From assembly GCF_020520425.1 (NCBI RefSeq), contig NC_079492.1, positions 113,371,157 through 113,435,156 of the forward strand: a stretch of DNA of 64,000 nt, read 5' to 3'. A program made the position numbers and the translations under genes. Within the stretch, counting starts at the first letter, position 1; each line of letters starts with the position of its first letter. The stretch is from Spinacia oleracea (lineage: Eukaryota; Streptophyta; Magnoliopsida; Caryophyllales; Amaranthaceae). The notes under the pieces were generated by a model. The model had not been told where the DNA came from and did not search any database. It saw only the letters and a list, made by a program, of their open reading frames with translations. Shown piece by piece: positions 23,496 to 34,029 of the stretch.

Positions 23496-24154
23496 AGTTA
23501 TCGCTGCAGCGACTAAGGACCTGCGCGGTTAATGACGCAGTCTTACCCGCTGAAGATGGGCAAGTTCTATTGCTTTTGTTCATCGTGATTTCTTTTGAGA
23601 ATTTCTTTTCTTATTTATTCTCGTAGGAGCGAATTCTTTCGAGGGATGCTTGGATTTAGTTGTAACCTGAATGTGGGTTGACAACGTGCTTAGACGGACC
23701 ATTGTTTTGTGGTCATCTTCTTTCGTGGTTTTGAGCTAGTCTTTTCGGCTCAATTTTTCCACTACCTGGGTCCTATGTATAAGTATCAACGACGACCTTT
23801 GTCTTGAGGTCGTAATCCGGTTTCATCTTTTGAGATTATCCAAACACGGGACTTCGTACAGCGTAGTCTGGGAATATTGTTTTAACTTTTCATACTATAT
23901 TTCCTTTCGAGCCCCCAAGCATTCGTGCTTGACGGTCATTTCTTGTCAAAGCGGTTCCTTGGGGATACGCAATTTGTGATGTCCTTGATCATGTTTGGGA
24001 TTGTACTCGTAAGTGCGAGCGATCTTTGTAGCGGTGTGCTACTCTTGACAAAGTCGTGAGGTGCGACTTTCAGTAAGGAAATGGGCAATTTTCGAGTCGA
24101 ATGGATGCGGCAGGGCCCAATAGAAGTTAGGGCCTTTTTTGAGCCTGGGTTCAT

Positions 24155-24211
24155 TTTCGGCGCCCAGGCCTGGGCGTTGAAATAATTCACGCCCAGGTGG
24201 GGCGTTGAAAG
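24155..24211 (+). repeat. E2 hairpin pair A
   Basis: Two adjacent GCGCCCAGG/TGGGCGTTGAA inverted units, the first with GGCGCCCAGGCCTGGGCGTT. Same design as the LTR units. Confidence 0.75.
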
Positions 24212-25263
24212 TGTTGTTTGGGCTGGTCTTTTGATGACACAGTTGGCCTCTTGTTCATTTGTTTATTTCACTTCGAAGTTCTATATATTCTCTTTCTTTT
24301 GTTTTTTCTTTGTTTTTAGAACGTGATGATTTTCTTGAGAAGCCGTAGCCGATTGGTGGACTACGGTGCTTGTCGCTTTGGGGCGATTATTTTAAGGAAC
24401 TGTTGCTCTTAAGGCATACAGTTATTGCGATAGTTGGGCGAGTCTATATGGCCCGAGGAACATACCTTGAGGCGTAAGACTTTGATCGCTCTTGTATATA
24501 TTTTTTTTGAATGCGTTCGTGAATGATGATATGTATGTGCGAACGAGTGTTCATAGAATGGCCGTTGTGTGCGGTCCATTAATCAGTTTGCTTGGATCAT
24601 TTTTTTTGAGCAATGATTGATTTTGAATAGTTTGCTTAGAAGCTTGATAGGGTTCAGGCCCATTCATGAAGTGGGCTCAAACATCGTACCCTTTCGATTG
24701 TTCAAACATTTGCTTCGAGATTTTTTTATTTTGCTATGGTTGTTTCGTAGCTTGGAGCCCCCAAGAATGCATGTTGGGATGCTTCCTTTTGGCGTACGAT
24801 TTTCGTAGGTTCTTTCGAGAAAGATGCCTTGGGGTTTTGCTCGTGTAGGTGCGAGCTATCCCTTCCGTGGTAGGTAATGTTTTGCTACCTTTAATCCTTA
24901 ATGTAGAAGTCGTGTGGCTTGCATTTGGGCGATAAGTAGTCTTTGCCTCTTACTCTTGGTCGTGCTTGCATTAGTGCAATGTGCCTTACCTTTTTTAGAC
25001 TTGTACTGTGGGATGGTTGAACTTATGGTGCAACGTAGGCTTGTGTGGCCTAACGACGTGTCTTAGAACATTCCTCCAGGTGTTGGGATATCATTATTAT
25101 TTTTTGCATTGGAGTACTTCATCGCGCTGAATCGTTCAGGTGCTCGAACAAGTGTAGCGCCTTCTGCGTGGGCGTGCACGGCTTATTACTTCGTTCGATG
25201 CGAGGATTCATAGATGTTTCTTTCTTGTTTTTATATCAGGGAAAGATTTAGCAAGCAGAGATA

Positions 25264-25320
25264 TTCAGCGCCCAGGCTGGGGCGTTAAAGATATTGGCGC
25301 CCAGCTCTGGGCGTTGAAAA
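25264..25320 (+). repeat. E2 hairpin pair B
   Basis: Pair reading TTCAGCGCCCAGGCTGGGGC and then GGCGCCCAGCTCTGGGCGTT. Preceded by GCAAGCAGAGATA, as in pair C. Confidence 0.75.
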
Positions 25321-27343
25321 TTATCTCTGGGTATATTTTGACAGTTCTTATCCTTGATTTTTCTTTCTCTTTTGTTTTGGAACGACGTAGACTGTGTAAC
25401 GGGCGCTTATAGGGCGAGCCTTAGGTGCAGTAGTTTGATCGGAGTTTTGGTGACTCGCGATTTTCAGTTACCCTTGTTAGTGGGGTGACTTTATATATTC
25501 TAAGTAGTGCTTAGAATTTGGGAGGGGTTGTAGCCATTATAAGGTTCGTTTTACACGATCAAACCTTAGGATTGTGCCCCTATGTATGTATAGCATTAGC
25601 GTCGAGAATTTGCGATAAAATCGTCATTTCGAGCATTTTTAGAGTGTTTTTCTCATGCCCCCAATTGTAGCTACGGGATTGGCTTGGTGCTATAATGCTT
25701 GGCATACGTTTTTATGGTTTCATGGTGACATGGATCATGAACAGTTTGAACCAGACTCGTTTAGTGCGAGGCACGTTCGAGTAGTGATTTGCTACTTCTC
25801 TTGTAAATGTCGTATTGTGCGACATTGCCATGGTCAAGGTAGTCACATGTTGAAGTGTGCCTTGACCAAAAGTTAGGTGTCTTTCTTTACCCATAACCAT
25901 ATTTTAGAAATCTTTTGACTCACTTGCAACATCGAGATAAACGCATACTTAGCTTAAACCAACGACAGTTTATTATGTTCGAAGAAGTCTTTTAAAAATT
26001 ATTTGAAAATTATTTAAAATCCGAGTCCTACTGTGTACAATCCGAGGTGTCCTAAGTAGGTTGACTTATAGCAGGGTTCGTACAGGATTACATGAGTGAA
26101 TCAAAAATACTGTTACGATTTTTGGAATGTTGTCTAAGGATTTGCTGGAAGCCAGGGTGCAGGCGTCAAGATATACTTGTGTCCGTTTGGCATATGCTTT
26201 AGGCTTTTAGGGCTATCTTTTCCAGAATTGCGGGAATATAAACCGTTTTCAAATTGACTTAGATTTACTTGGTGTATGTCTGTACAAAAGGTCAAGGTAT
26301 ATTTAGTTCTTTCCCTAGCTTTTTCATTTCAATTTTTAGCCCCCGGTTGCTGTTATGTCTTCCCATTAATGATGCTTTTAGATTTCGATTTTAGATGCCC
26401 GTGTCATATGTCTGAGTAGGGTGAGCCTTGGTTAAGTGCCAAGTCCTATTGACAATGTCTTATTTTTTTCCAAAGGGGATTAGCAAGCATTTGAATTACA
26501 TGAACGGGTGCCCTGAGTTCGAAGGAACGATGGGGTGATGCCGTAGAACAATCCTCTTTATTGCAAGCTTACTGCCTTTACTACTTGTCGACGACTATGA
26601 CTGTGTCTAGGGGTGAAAGAAGGTCTTTAAGCGAACGACTATGTCTAGTGGTGAAAGAAGGTCTTTAAGTGAGTTAGTTCGCTTTAGGGAGGGTCAAGTC
26701 GAGTATTTTAGAGGTCATGGACGCTTGCGCTAGCCCCCATTCAATTGAGGCAAAGCGGTCTTTTGAGTCTTGGCTAAGTGCCTAGGAGTGTGAGTGCTCC
26801 TTCTGGCAAGGGTACGTGCCCTTTATTATTTTTCGATGTGTGCTCATTTTGGCATTTTGACGACTTGGATTATTTCTTTGACTTAAATTTTTCTTTCGAC
26901 TTGGATTGCAAGTAATTAAATTTCAATAAGGGACTCTATTTCTTATTCTTGTTATTCTATAGGCTCTAACATTTTTGCAAATTGGTTGGACCGAATCATG
27001 GATTGCCTACGTATCCGCCTTAAATAGATTTAATTTGGAATCAGGTCTTGCGTAGTCCTTAGCCTAGAAAATGGTTTCTTAGAATGCCGATTTTAAACAA
27101 GTACGTTCTGAGGTGGAAACATATTATTTGAAACGGTAGAATAAGTGAAGTTTATTATTATTTTAATCTGCTGCCTTGCCGTAAGCCAAAAATTTGTTTT
27201 ATATTTATTTTTTGAGTACATGTATTTTTTGGTGGTACGTATGTCTGAATACGTGTTGTACCCCTCCAAGTGTTCGTTATTTTTCCGTGCATGTGCGGAT
27301 AAAATGACGAGCACTTCTGGACAAAATTTGGCAAGCAGAGAGA

Positions 27344-27400
27344 TTCAGCGCCCAGGCTGGGGCGTTAAAGGTTTCGGCGCCCAGCTGTGGGCGCTGAAAA
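27344..27400 (+). repeat. E2 hairpin pair C
   Basis: Pair reading TTCAGCGCCCAGGCTGGGGC and then GGCGCCCAGCTGTGGGCGCT. Preceded by GCAAGCAGAGAGA and followed by a T-rich CTTTTTCTTTTTAGA stretch, as after pairs A and B. Confidence 0.75.
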
Positions 27401-27656
27401 TGATTTCTGGGCGGATCTTTTTGGTGCGCTAAATGCTTCTTTTTCTTTTTAGACGAACTTTTAAACGCGCTTTGCAAAGTTTGCTTTTTTATTATTCATT
27501 ATTGTTTCGTACTTTTCATTTGTCTTCTTTTTTACTCGTGACTCAAGACGATTTGAAAGATGGGTTGAATGAGATAGGATAATTTGTATAGGTATTAGTC
27601 AAGCATGAGGATTATATCTGCTAGGACTCACAATTCGCGGCCTCGAAGCTAGTGTC

Positions 27657-27961
27657 ATGAGTTTACATCAACCAAGGACAATGAGTAGCATGGGGACGGC
27701 TCAAGGGTATATCAACAGGATGTATCCAAACAAGTTATATGGTCATTATGCTAATGGTGGTGTAAGAGCAGGTTTTGGAAATAATGGGTATGACGCACGT
27801 GTCAATGGCCGTACGTGGTTTGTAGTTGGCGACAAGTTCAGGACCAAGAGTCGAGGTAATGGTTTCTTGGGTTATGGCAATGAGAACATGGATGGGTTAA
27901 ATGAGCTGGACAGGGGCCCCAGAGCGAAGGCGTCTAAGAACATAAGACATCGTAGAATTTT
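27657..27961 (+). pseudogene. Captured fragment of a YTH-domain (ECT-type m6A reader) gene inside E2
   Basis: A 110-codon open frame reads GTAQGYINRMYPNKLYGHY, NGYDARVNGRTWFVVGDKF and GYGNENMDGLNELDRGPRAK. This is the conserved linker just before the YTH domain of plant ECT (YTHDF-type) proteins, which bind N6-methyladenosine in mRNA. The similarity ends near KASKN at about 27945, after which the frame runs into unrelated E2 sequence and stops. The YTH aromatic cage itself is absent. The frame has no stop across about 300 bp, no intron is visible, and it lies in the same sense as the element. Nothing shows that a protein is made. Confidence 0.85.
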
Positions 27962-28039
27962 TTGTGGCATGATTTGGATTGGTTGACTCAATTCTTTTCC
28001 TTCATTTACTTGGGTAAATTCCGCACTTTGGAAGGTACG

Positions 28040-28345
28040 GGCTAAGTATTTCATGGCTCGCTCTTTTCACTCTCCCTTTTCTCTTTCTTTTTAAGCATTT
28101 CATGGCTCGCTCTTTTTGCTCTCCCTTTTCTCTTTCTATTTTTTCCTTTTTGCATGGGATTTCTCCCCAACATAAGTCCTTCAAAAATTTTTATTTGGGC
28201 TAAAAGGTAGATGGTTGTGGTCTTTGAGTCACGAGGCGAGACTGAGTGAGCCTCGTTTGGTAGGCCTATAGTGGACCTTTAATTTTAGCGGGCCTAGGGT
28301 GGACCTTTAATTTTAGCAGGCCTAGGGTGGACCTTTAAATTGTCT
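28040..28345 (+). repeat. Short tandem duplications in E2
   Basis: GCATTTCATGGCTCGCTCTT with its pyrimidine tail is duplicated at about 28045-28135. Three copies of a unit of about 32 bp with TAGGGTGGACCTTTAATTTT lie at about 28260-28345. Confidence 0.6.
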
Positions 28346-29632
28346 TACTTTGCAAGCGTATTTAGTCGTTTCTTAAAATGTGCAAATAGCATAGATTCAA
28401 AATGTTGTATTTACCTTATTGAAATTTAACGAAAGAATTACATCGAAAATAATTTTTTTGTTTCTTTTCAGACTCCAGTTTCTGGGATTTAATTGGAAGT
28501 TGTGATTTAGACTCGAACTTTCATTAATCTTTCTGATTATAACCCGTGTATGAATACAAGGAGGTGGCCTAGACTCAAAATAATGACGCGGCGTAAGCCT
28601 ATAATACTTGACCAAGCGACTCTCAGACTTAGGCTAATTGGACCATAACTTTCGTTGGTTGACACTTTAGATTTTAACCCTTGGGTGTTCATTTGTCATG
28701 CGCCATTTTGCTTAATGTTGGCAAGGTAGTTAATTGGGGAGATCGAATTTTCATTTTTGCAAGACTAGAATCATTAGTGCGGCTTCTCTCTTAGTGTGTA
28801 TTGCTTTTACCCCAATGGTAGTCTTATGGCATGCCGATTTGGGTATTTTCACGGTTCGTCATGTTGTATTCATGGAAAATCTTTTAGTCCGTACTTAGGA
28901 GCACTTCAAGGAGCGAGTGGCTCGAGAGGACTATGATAGTCGTGACCCAATGTGATCATAAGCCTTGAGGCCATTAATTTTTTGCCAATGGTATTGATAC
29001 CTTAGGTTCACTTTGGGAGTTGTGCGACTATGGGGGAATGATTTTCAGAATGTGACTGTTTCCATTTTGCAAATACTATAATATATTCTTTTTATTGGTG
29101 AGAGAGTATTGAGGCCGTAGACTCTTAGCAAGGGATGACAATTACATATGGGTGCTTATTGATTTAAATGTTAGGAAGGGAGACTCAATATGGTTTAACC
29201 TTTTAACTTGCAGAACGACACCAAGCATTAGGACCGATTCTATGGATAAGACAACTAAGACTTAGGATTTGGATTGTACTTTGGCATAGCCTAGTCTAGA
29301 CTCAGATTTATTTATTTTTTATTTGAACATTTATTTTTTCCTTGAAAAATTCATTTGAACATTATTATTTTTTTGAATATTTTACCCATGTGACATTCAA
29401 GTTTATTTAATTAGCATGCTCGGTTTTGGTGCCGAGCATTGTCGTCGTAAGAGGCCTAACAACGACACAAAGAGTTATTTATTTTTATTATTTTTTTTAG
29501 TCGCTTTTAGAATCGAGTGCCTTTTCATACGCCCATGCAGCAATTTTTACGAAAAGTTTTTTTTTTGCTACGTATTTTCTTCATGCGTGGGCACCGAGGC
29601 TGTTGTGCCTGACCAAAAAGCCAGGCAGCAAC

Positions 29633-29689
29633 TTCAGCGCCCAGCGGTGGGCGTGAGAAATTTTAGCGCCCAGCCAGGGGCGTTGAAAA
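29633..29689 (+). repeat. E2 hairpin pair D
   Basis: Pair reading TTCAGCGCCCAGCGGTGGGC and then TAGCGCCCAGCCAGGGGCGT, more diverged than the others. Confidence 0.7.
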
Positions 29690-30462
29690 TGCGTCTCTGG
29701 CTGGTTCTCGTTTTCAGTTTTCGTCTACTTTTGTTTTTGCGACTTTAATTTTGCGTGCTTGCCTTATAACGTCCTTTACGCGTTGTGCAGCGTTTGTGGG
29801 ATTCGTTACGGCCATCCCGAGCGTCGCTTATTTTTGTGGCGATCGTTCGGGCTTGCGGAACACGTATTTTGGTATAACTCTTTGGCCAATTGGTTCATGA
29901 ATGTTTGGGCAATTTTTAAGGTCGTTGGTTTTCTAGCATTATTCGTACGCACAATCATAACATAGTCACATAGTTCGCTACACATAACTATATTACAAAC
30001 ATGGATTTGAAAATTAAATATGTCACGTAGTTTATGATAGGCTTCTATAGGTAGTATTTGCGCCTGGCTTAGTACCGCTTCTATCGCAGATCCAACACAT
30101 GCCCCGGTCGAGGTAGTGCCTTCAACAGACGAATTTCGCCCAAGAGGCCAACCCGCAAGTGCAAGCCAAGGGGGCATGCAGGCGAGAGGGACCTAATGAG
30201 CGAGCGATTGGGTTCGAGATAGGTGTACTACCTGCACAAGTACCGAGTGGGCAACATGCGCGGCGTGTGCACCCCCTATTGGCGAAAAAAGGTATCCTTA
30301 GTCCCAACTCCCGAGGGAGCCGAGATTCGTTATGCAGTTCTGTCCGTTCACATTAATATGCTGATTTTCAGGTCGTCCCAACTTGATGGGGAAATAAACG
30401 CGGGGTAGGATCGTTTCACCCTTCGGCTATTTTGATTACCTACAAGCACGAGTATTTCCTTC

Positions 30463-30485
30463 ACTATCCCCAGTGGAGTCGCCAC
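30463..30485 (+). other. E2 right-LTR-proximal priming tract
   Basis: ATCCCCAGTGGAGTCGCCAC abuts the right LTR and sits where the polypurine tract should be, though it is only partly purine. Confidence 0.45.
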
Positions 30486-31966
30486 TGTGAGGGGGTCGAA
30501 AAAGCACGAGGCTAATGCGTGACCTCGTCCCTCGTGGGTGTGACGATTCTTTTTATTCAATCAAGTGTAATTGGATTTCCTGTGAGTTTACACCCAATTG
30601 ACTAGTAAAATAGGAGTCGCCATTCAGTTTTTAACGACAATGAGAAAAACTGACAAAACCCGGTTACCGTGACATAAAGGGAGTGCAATTATGTTTGACC
30701 ACGACGGCCGTAGGTTCCCTTGTGATCCCTGGTGTGGGGATCTCTCAACATACACCCGCAAGGTAGAGATTGAGGGTTCGGGGGACTATAACTACCGAGA
30801 GGAGTACTCGCTCGTCGATAACTCCAGAGGCAGGATATCCTTACTAGCTCAGCATAAATAATTGAAGGGACATGCGTTAACTATTAAACTAATCTGAGTT
30901 GATTTTAGCAATATGCAACATATAATACTAGATCGATCGCGATTATCTGATTTAAATAGCATTAAGGGACCTAGCATGATAATCCAATTTCCCAAAAATA
31001 TTATATTTGTTAGGCGTGGTAGAACAATCAGATTTAATAGTTTAACAGTTTTATAAAAGGGCGAGGAAAGCGATTAAATCATGCAAAGGGACACATTACG
31101 ACGCACCCTTGAGAGGTGCGTCACGGTTCTCAGAAAACTAACCACTTTGGCTTTGCTATTTCTCCTTTTATTTAACGAATCTCAAATTATGGGATAGGAT
31201 ACGTTCTGTTCGATTTATGGATCGATTGCGACAGAACGCGTGAACAATTTCGCAGCGTGAGGCTTAGGCTAGGGGTTGGAGTCAATACTCAGAATATAAT
31301 TGTGTGTTGTTGTTTTTTTCACGTCGAACATGGGCTATATTTATAGAAAAGAGTTCGTGGAAAGATAGAATTGTAGAACTCTAACCCACGAAGAATTAGG
31401 AAAAAACACGTACCAGGTATTTTCAGCGCCCAGAGCCAGGCGATGAAAATAGGATCTGGGCAATTTCAGCGCCCATGGCTGGGCGTTGAAATTGATGTTT
31501 GGCCGTTTCTTTGTCAGATTCGGACTCTTAGAATCCGGAGCGTATGAGACTTAATCGAGTCTTTCAGTGCGTATTAATTTTATGAAGGAATGCGTCTGGG
31601 CCCGTTACGAACTCTAGGCTCGTTAGGATTTCAATCAATACGTGACTCTTATTTTCGAATCGTATTAGGAATAGGATTCTCTCGCAATTTCTATCTCATT
31701 TAGGATTTATGTTGGAGTGCAACACCTAATTCTGACAGGTTTCTATCTTTTATGACTTGCCACTTTTAACAACTACCATTACGGCAATTACTATTTTTAG
31801 CAGGTTTCCATAAATAGCAGGTTTCTATAAATAGCAGGTTTCGGGTGAAATGAAAAGGGGTGATCGAGATTCGTTATTTTATGGGAGATGCGTTGTCAAG
31901 TGGAGATTTACGTTCTCATCATCGAACCTTCCCTTTCGGGAATGGGGACAAAAGTAGGTGTCTACA
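30486..31966 (+). repeat. E2 right LTR
   Basis: 1481 bp. It lacks two of the four hairpin units found in the left LTR, which accounts for nearly all of the 62-bp length difference. Only the diverged units remain, at about 31422-31491. Confidence 0.92.
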
Positions 31967-32498
31967 CCCCCACGGGCGCCTTCAAACTTAATTTCGACGG
32001 GTCACGCAAATCCTCATCTGCAGCAGGAGGAATCATCATCAGAGATAGTACTGGGACAGCACTCGCGGTCAAATCTTTCAATTTCGGCAACTCACAAGTC
32101 TACATGGCAGAAGCCCTAGCTTTACATAAAGGAATTCAAGAAGCAATAAGGCTAGGTATCAAAGACATCCACATTGAAGGCGATAATATGCTCGTTATCA
32201 ACTCTCTGAAAGGTATTTGGAAGCCCCCTTGGAAACTTCAAAACATAATACATGATAGCAAGACCCTTCTTCAGCATTTTGACTCAGCCCATATCAAGCA
32301 CATCTTCCGGGAAGCAAACAGAGCGGGAGATTGGATAGCTAATGTAGGACATCTTATTTGTGAACCCATGTATATTTCCCCGAACTCCAGCCCCAAGTTA
32401 GAAGAGATTGTTAATAGTGACTACTTAGGTTCCACCCTTGTGCGAAGGGGAACCAAAGCTCTTTTTCCCTTACCTTTTATAAAAATAAAAATAAAAAA
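31967..32498 (+). pseudogene. LINE ORF2 C-terminus: RNase H domain, resumed after the LTR insertions
   Basis: Continues the LINE after removal of E1 and E2: the frame reads across from VVP at 10634 into TGAFKLNFDGSR. Acidic RNase H residues are visible: D in NFDGS, E in MAEALALHKG, D in EGDN and D in NRAGDWIAN. The frame runs to the A-rich 3' tail. The domain itself has no stop, but upstream breaks disable the polyprotein. Confidence 0.88.
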
Positions 32499-32510
32499 TA
32501 CTATATATCA

Positions 32511-32573
32511 AGAAATTTTTACAATTGTTGGGGGGGCGGCCGCCCCCACCCGCCCCCCTTATCTCCGCCTCTG
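32511..32573. mobile_element. hAT-like MITE, right half
   Basis: Right end of the element begun at 3550. Starts just after the LINE duplication, contains a G-run/GGCGGCCGCC palindrome and ends CTCCGCCTCTG before GATCCAAC. Confidence 0.75.
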
Positions 32574-32811
32574 GATCCAACAATATCCTCCTTGAATCTA
32601 ATGGTCAGTCAGTCATTTCTCGCTTGAGCAAATGTGAAGTGTTTTCCACCCATTTTGACTTTATCCTTGAAAATGTATTCTCTTTCGATTCTAGTTTTGT
32701 TTTATTTCTTGGAGCCATTTTAAAAGGGATAAGAATTTCATTGTCCACTGTCTTGCTAGTATTACTCCTTATGCTTTTTAGAGTTGAACAAGTTTGAGAA
32801 AATCATTTACC
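32574..32811 (+). pseudogene. RNase H remnant of an old non-LTR element, right part
   Basis: Continues the domain from 3549: NILLESNGQSVISRLSK, HFDFILENVFSFDSSFV, and then in shifted frames HCLASITPY-like and VEQV-ENHL. It stops where M2 begins. Confidence 0.7.
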
Positions 32812-32937
32812 TTAGAAAAGACGGTCTTACAGGAAAGACCGCCTTGTTGTCATCTTATTGCCACGTCATTATTGATATCAGCATAATATCAACTTTATTT
32901 TTATTTTATTTTCTGAAAATATATAATACCAATTTTC

Positions 32938-33420
32938 ATTTCTCTCTCCTCACAACTCTCGGTTTCTCTCTCTCTCCTCAAAACTCTCTCTCCTCAAAAC
33001 ACCTGCCTCTTTCTCTCTCCTCAAAACTCAAAACTAATTCCATGGCCACCACCACCAAGAGGTGGTCCACGAAGGGGGTGCGATGGCGGTGAGCGGCTAC
33101 GAGCTACTGGTATCGTGCAAGGAGGCGCGCGGTGGTGATGAAACGAGATCTACTGGTTTATTGTGGCTCGTGGTGGTGGTTGCGAACGTGAATGACGCGA
33201 CGGCGACCAGCGAAGTCGATTGCGGCGTTTAGCATCGGGAGATCCTGGTGGCCGGCGGGATAGGGAAGCGAGAACCAGAGCGGCGAAGGAAAGAGAGGAA
33301 GGAGAATCCGGCGTCGCCGCCTTGCCGCCGTCGCCATCGAAGGTTGTCGGAAATCCAACTCCTTCGCGCAACCTATAAATTTCCGGCTTCTCTCTCGCTC
33401 TAACTAAATCTTCAAGGTAT
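32938..33420 (+). other. Promoter-like leader and GC-rich cargo of M2
   Basis: A pyrimidine-rich leader (TCTCTCTCCTCAAAACTC repeated, 32938-33040) leads to an ATG at 33042 whose frame ends after 16 codons. GC-rich DNA follows to about 33370, then CAAGGTATGT, which looks like a splice donor. This resembles a captured 5' gene end as in Pack-MULEs, but I recognise no parent gene. Confidence 0.4.
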
Positions 33421-34029
33421 GTAATTCGTTTTTTATTGTTGTCGATTTTGATGGTTGAAGCTATGTTCCGTTGCCGATTTTGTTGTTGGACCTACTTTTG
33501 ATTCGTAGGTTGACTTGTCGGAGATATATTCACCTCGATCTGTTGATGCTAGTTTGATCGATCTGGTGATGATTTCGATTAGGTTTTTCGGTATTCGATT
33601 AGGTTTTTATGTCAATTTGATTGAATTCGATTTGGTTTTCATGTCAATTAGATTGAATTTAATTAGGTTTTTATGTCAATTAGATTGAATTTAATTAGGT
33701 TTTGTTGTACAGGTCTGTGGTACTATGCATGCTTGGTGTCTGTGAAGAAACAGGGCTGTTGTTGGCTCTCCACAACGCTGCGACTGGTGGATTTCTGACA
33801 GGAGGAGGATTTGCCACTGGTGGTTGCTTCTGGTGGTTGCCGTGGAGGCTACAGCCGCCACTCTGGTGCTGGAAGTTGCGGTGCTCAGGCTTGTTGGTTC
33901 TCGGTGTTGCTCATGTTGTTGGTGTGGTAATCGGACCAATTGATGCAGAAAGGAAGCCTTGCAGTGGCTGCTAAGACTTGCGTTGTCGCGAATGAACAAT
34001 TGATTACTGTTATTTAATTAGTTTTAGGT

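Larger units (their letters stand above)
21096..31966 (+). mobile_element. E2: large noncoding LTR element (LARD-like) with YTH gene capture
   Basis: LTRs at 21096-22638 and 30486-31966 start TGTGAGGGGGTCG and end GGTGTCTACA. The 5-bp duplication CCCCC flanks the element (21091-21095 and 31967-31971). A tract ending CCCCAGTGGAGTCGCCAC precedes the right LTR; that motif recalls Ty3/Tat-type elements, from memory only. The 7.8-kb interior has no recognisable gag or pol. It holds paired GC-rich hairpins, a 39-bp tandem array and a fragment of a YTH-domain gene. No canonical primer site follows the left LTR. The LTRs differ at twenty or more positions, so E2 appears older than E1. Confidence 0.92.
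3766..32498 (+). mobile_element. L1-type LINE, interrupted by LTR elements E1 and E2
   Basis: Non-LTR retrotransposon flanked by a perfect 12-bp duplication, TACTATATATCA, at 3754-3765 and 32499-32510. The 3' end is A-rich (ATAAAAATAAAAATAAAAAA). Order of parts: 5' untranslated region, ORF1 (DUF4283 plus CCHC knuckle), a hydrophobic open frame, ORF2 (endonuclease, reverse transcriptase, zf-RVT) and RNase H. The body is split at 10634/31967 by two LTR elements; removing them leaves about 7.4 kb. Both ORFs carry stops or frameshifts, so this copy is dead. Intact ends show that it inserted at or near full length. Confidence 0.88.

Noticed and set aside
23115..23583. Open frames of 64-133 codons on both strands
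   Set aside because: Read-through of the 39-bp tandem unit; a repeated peptide in every frame is expected.
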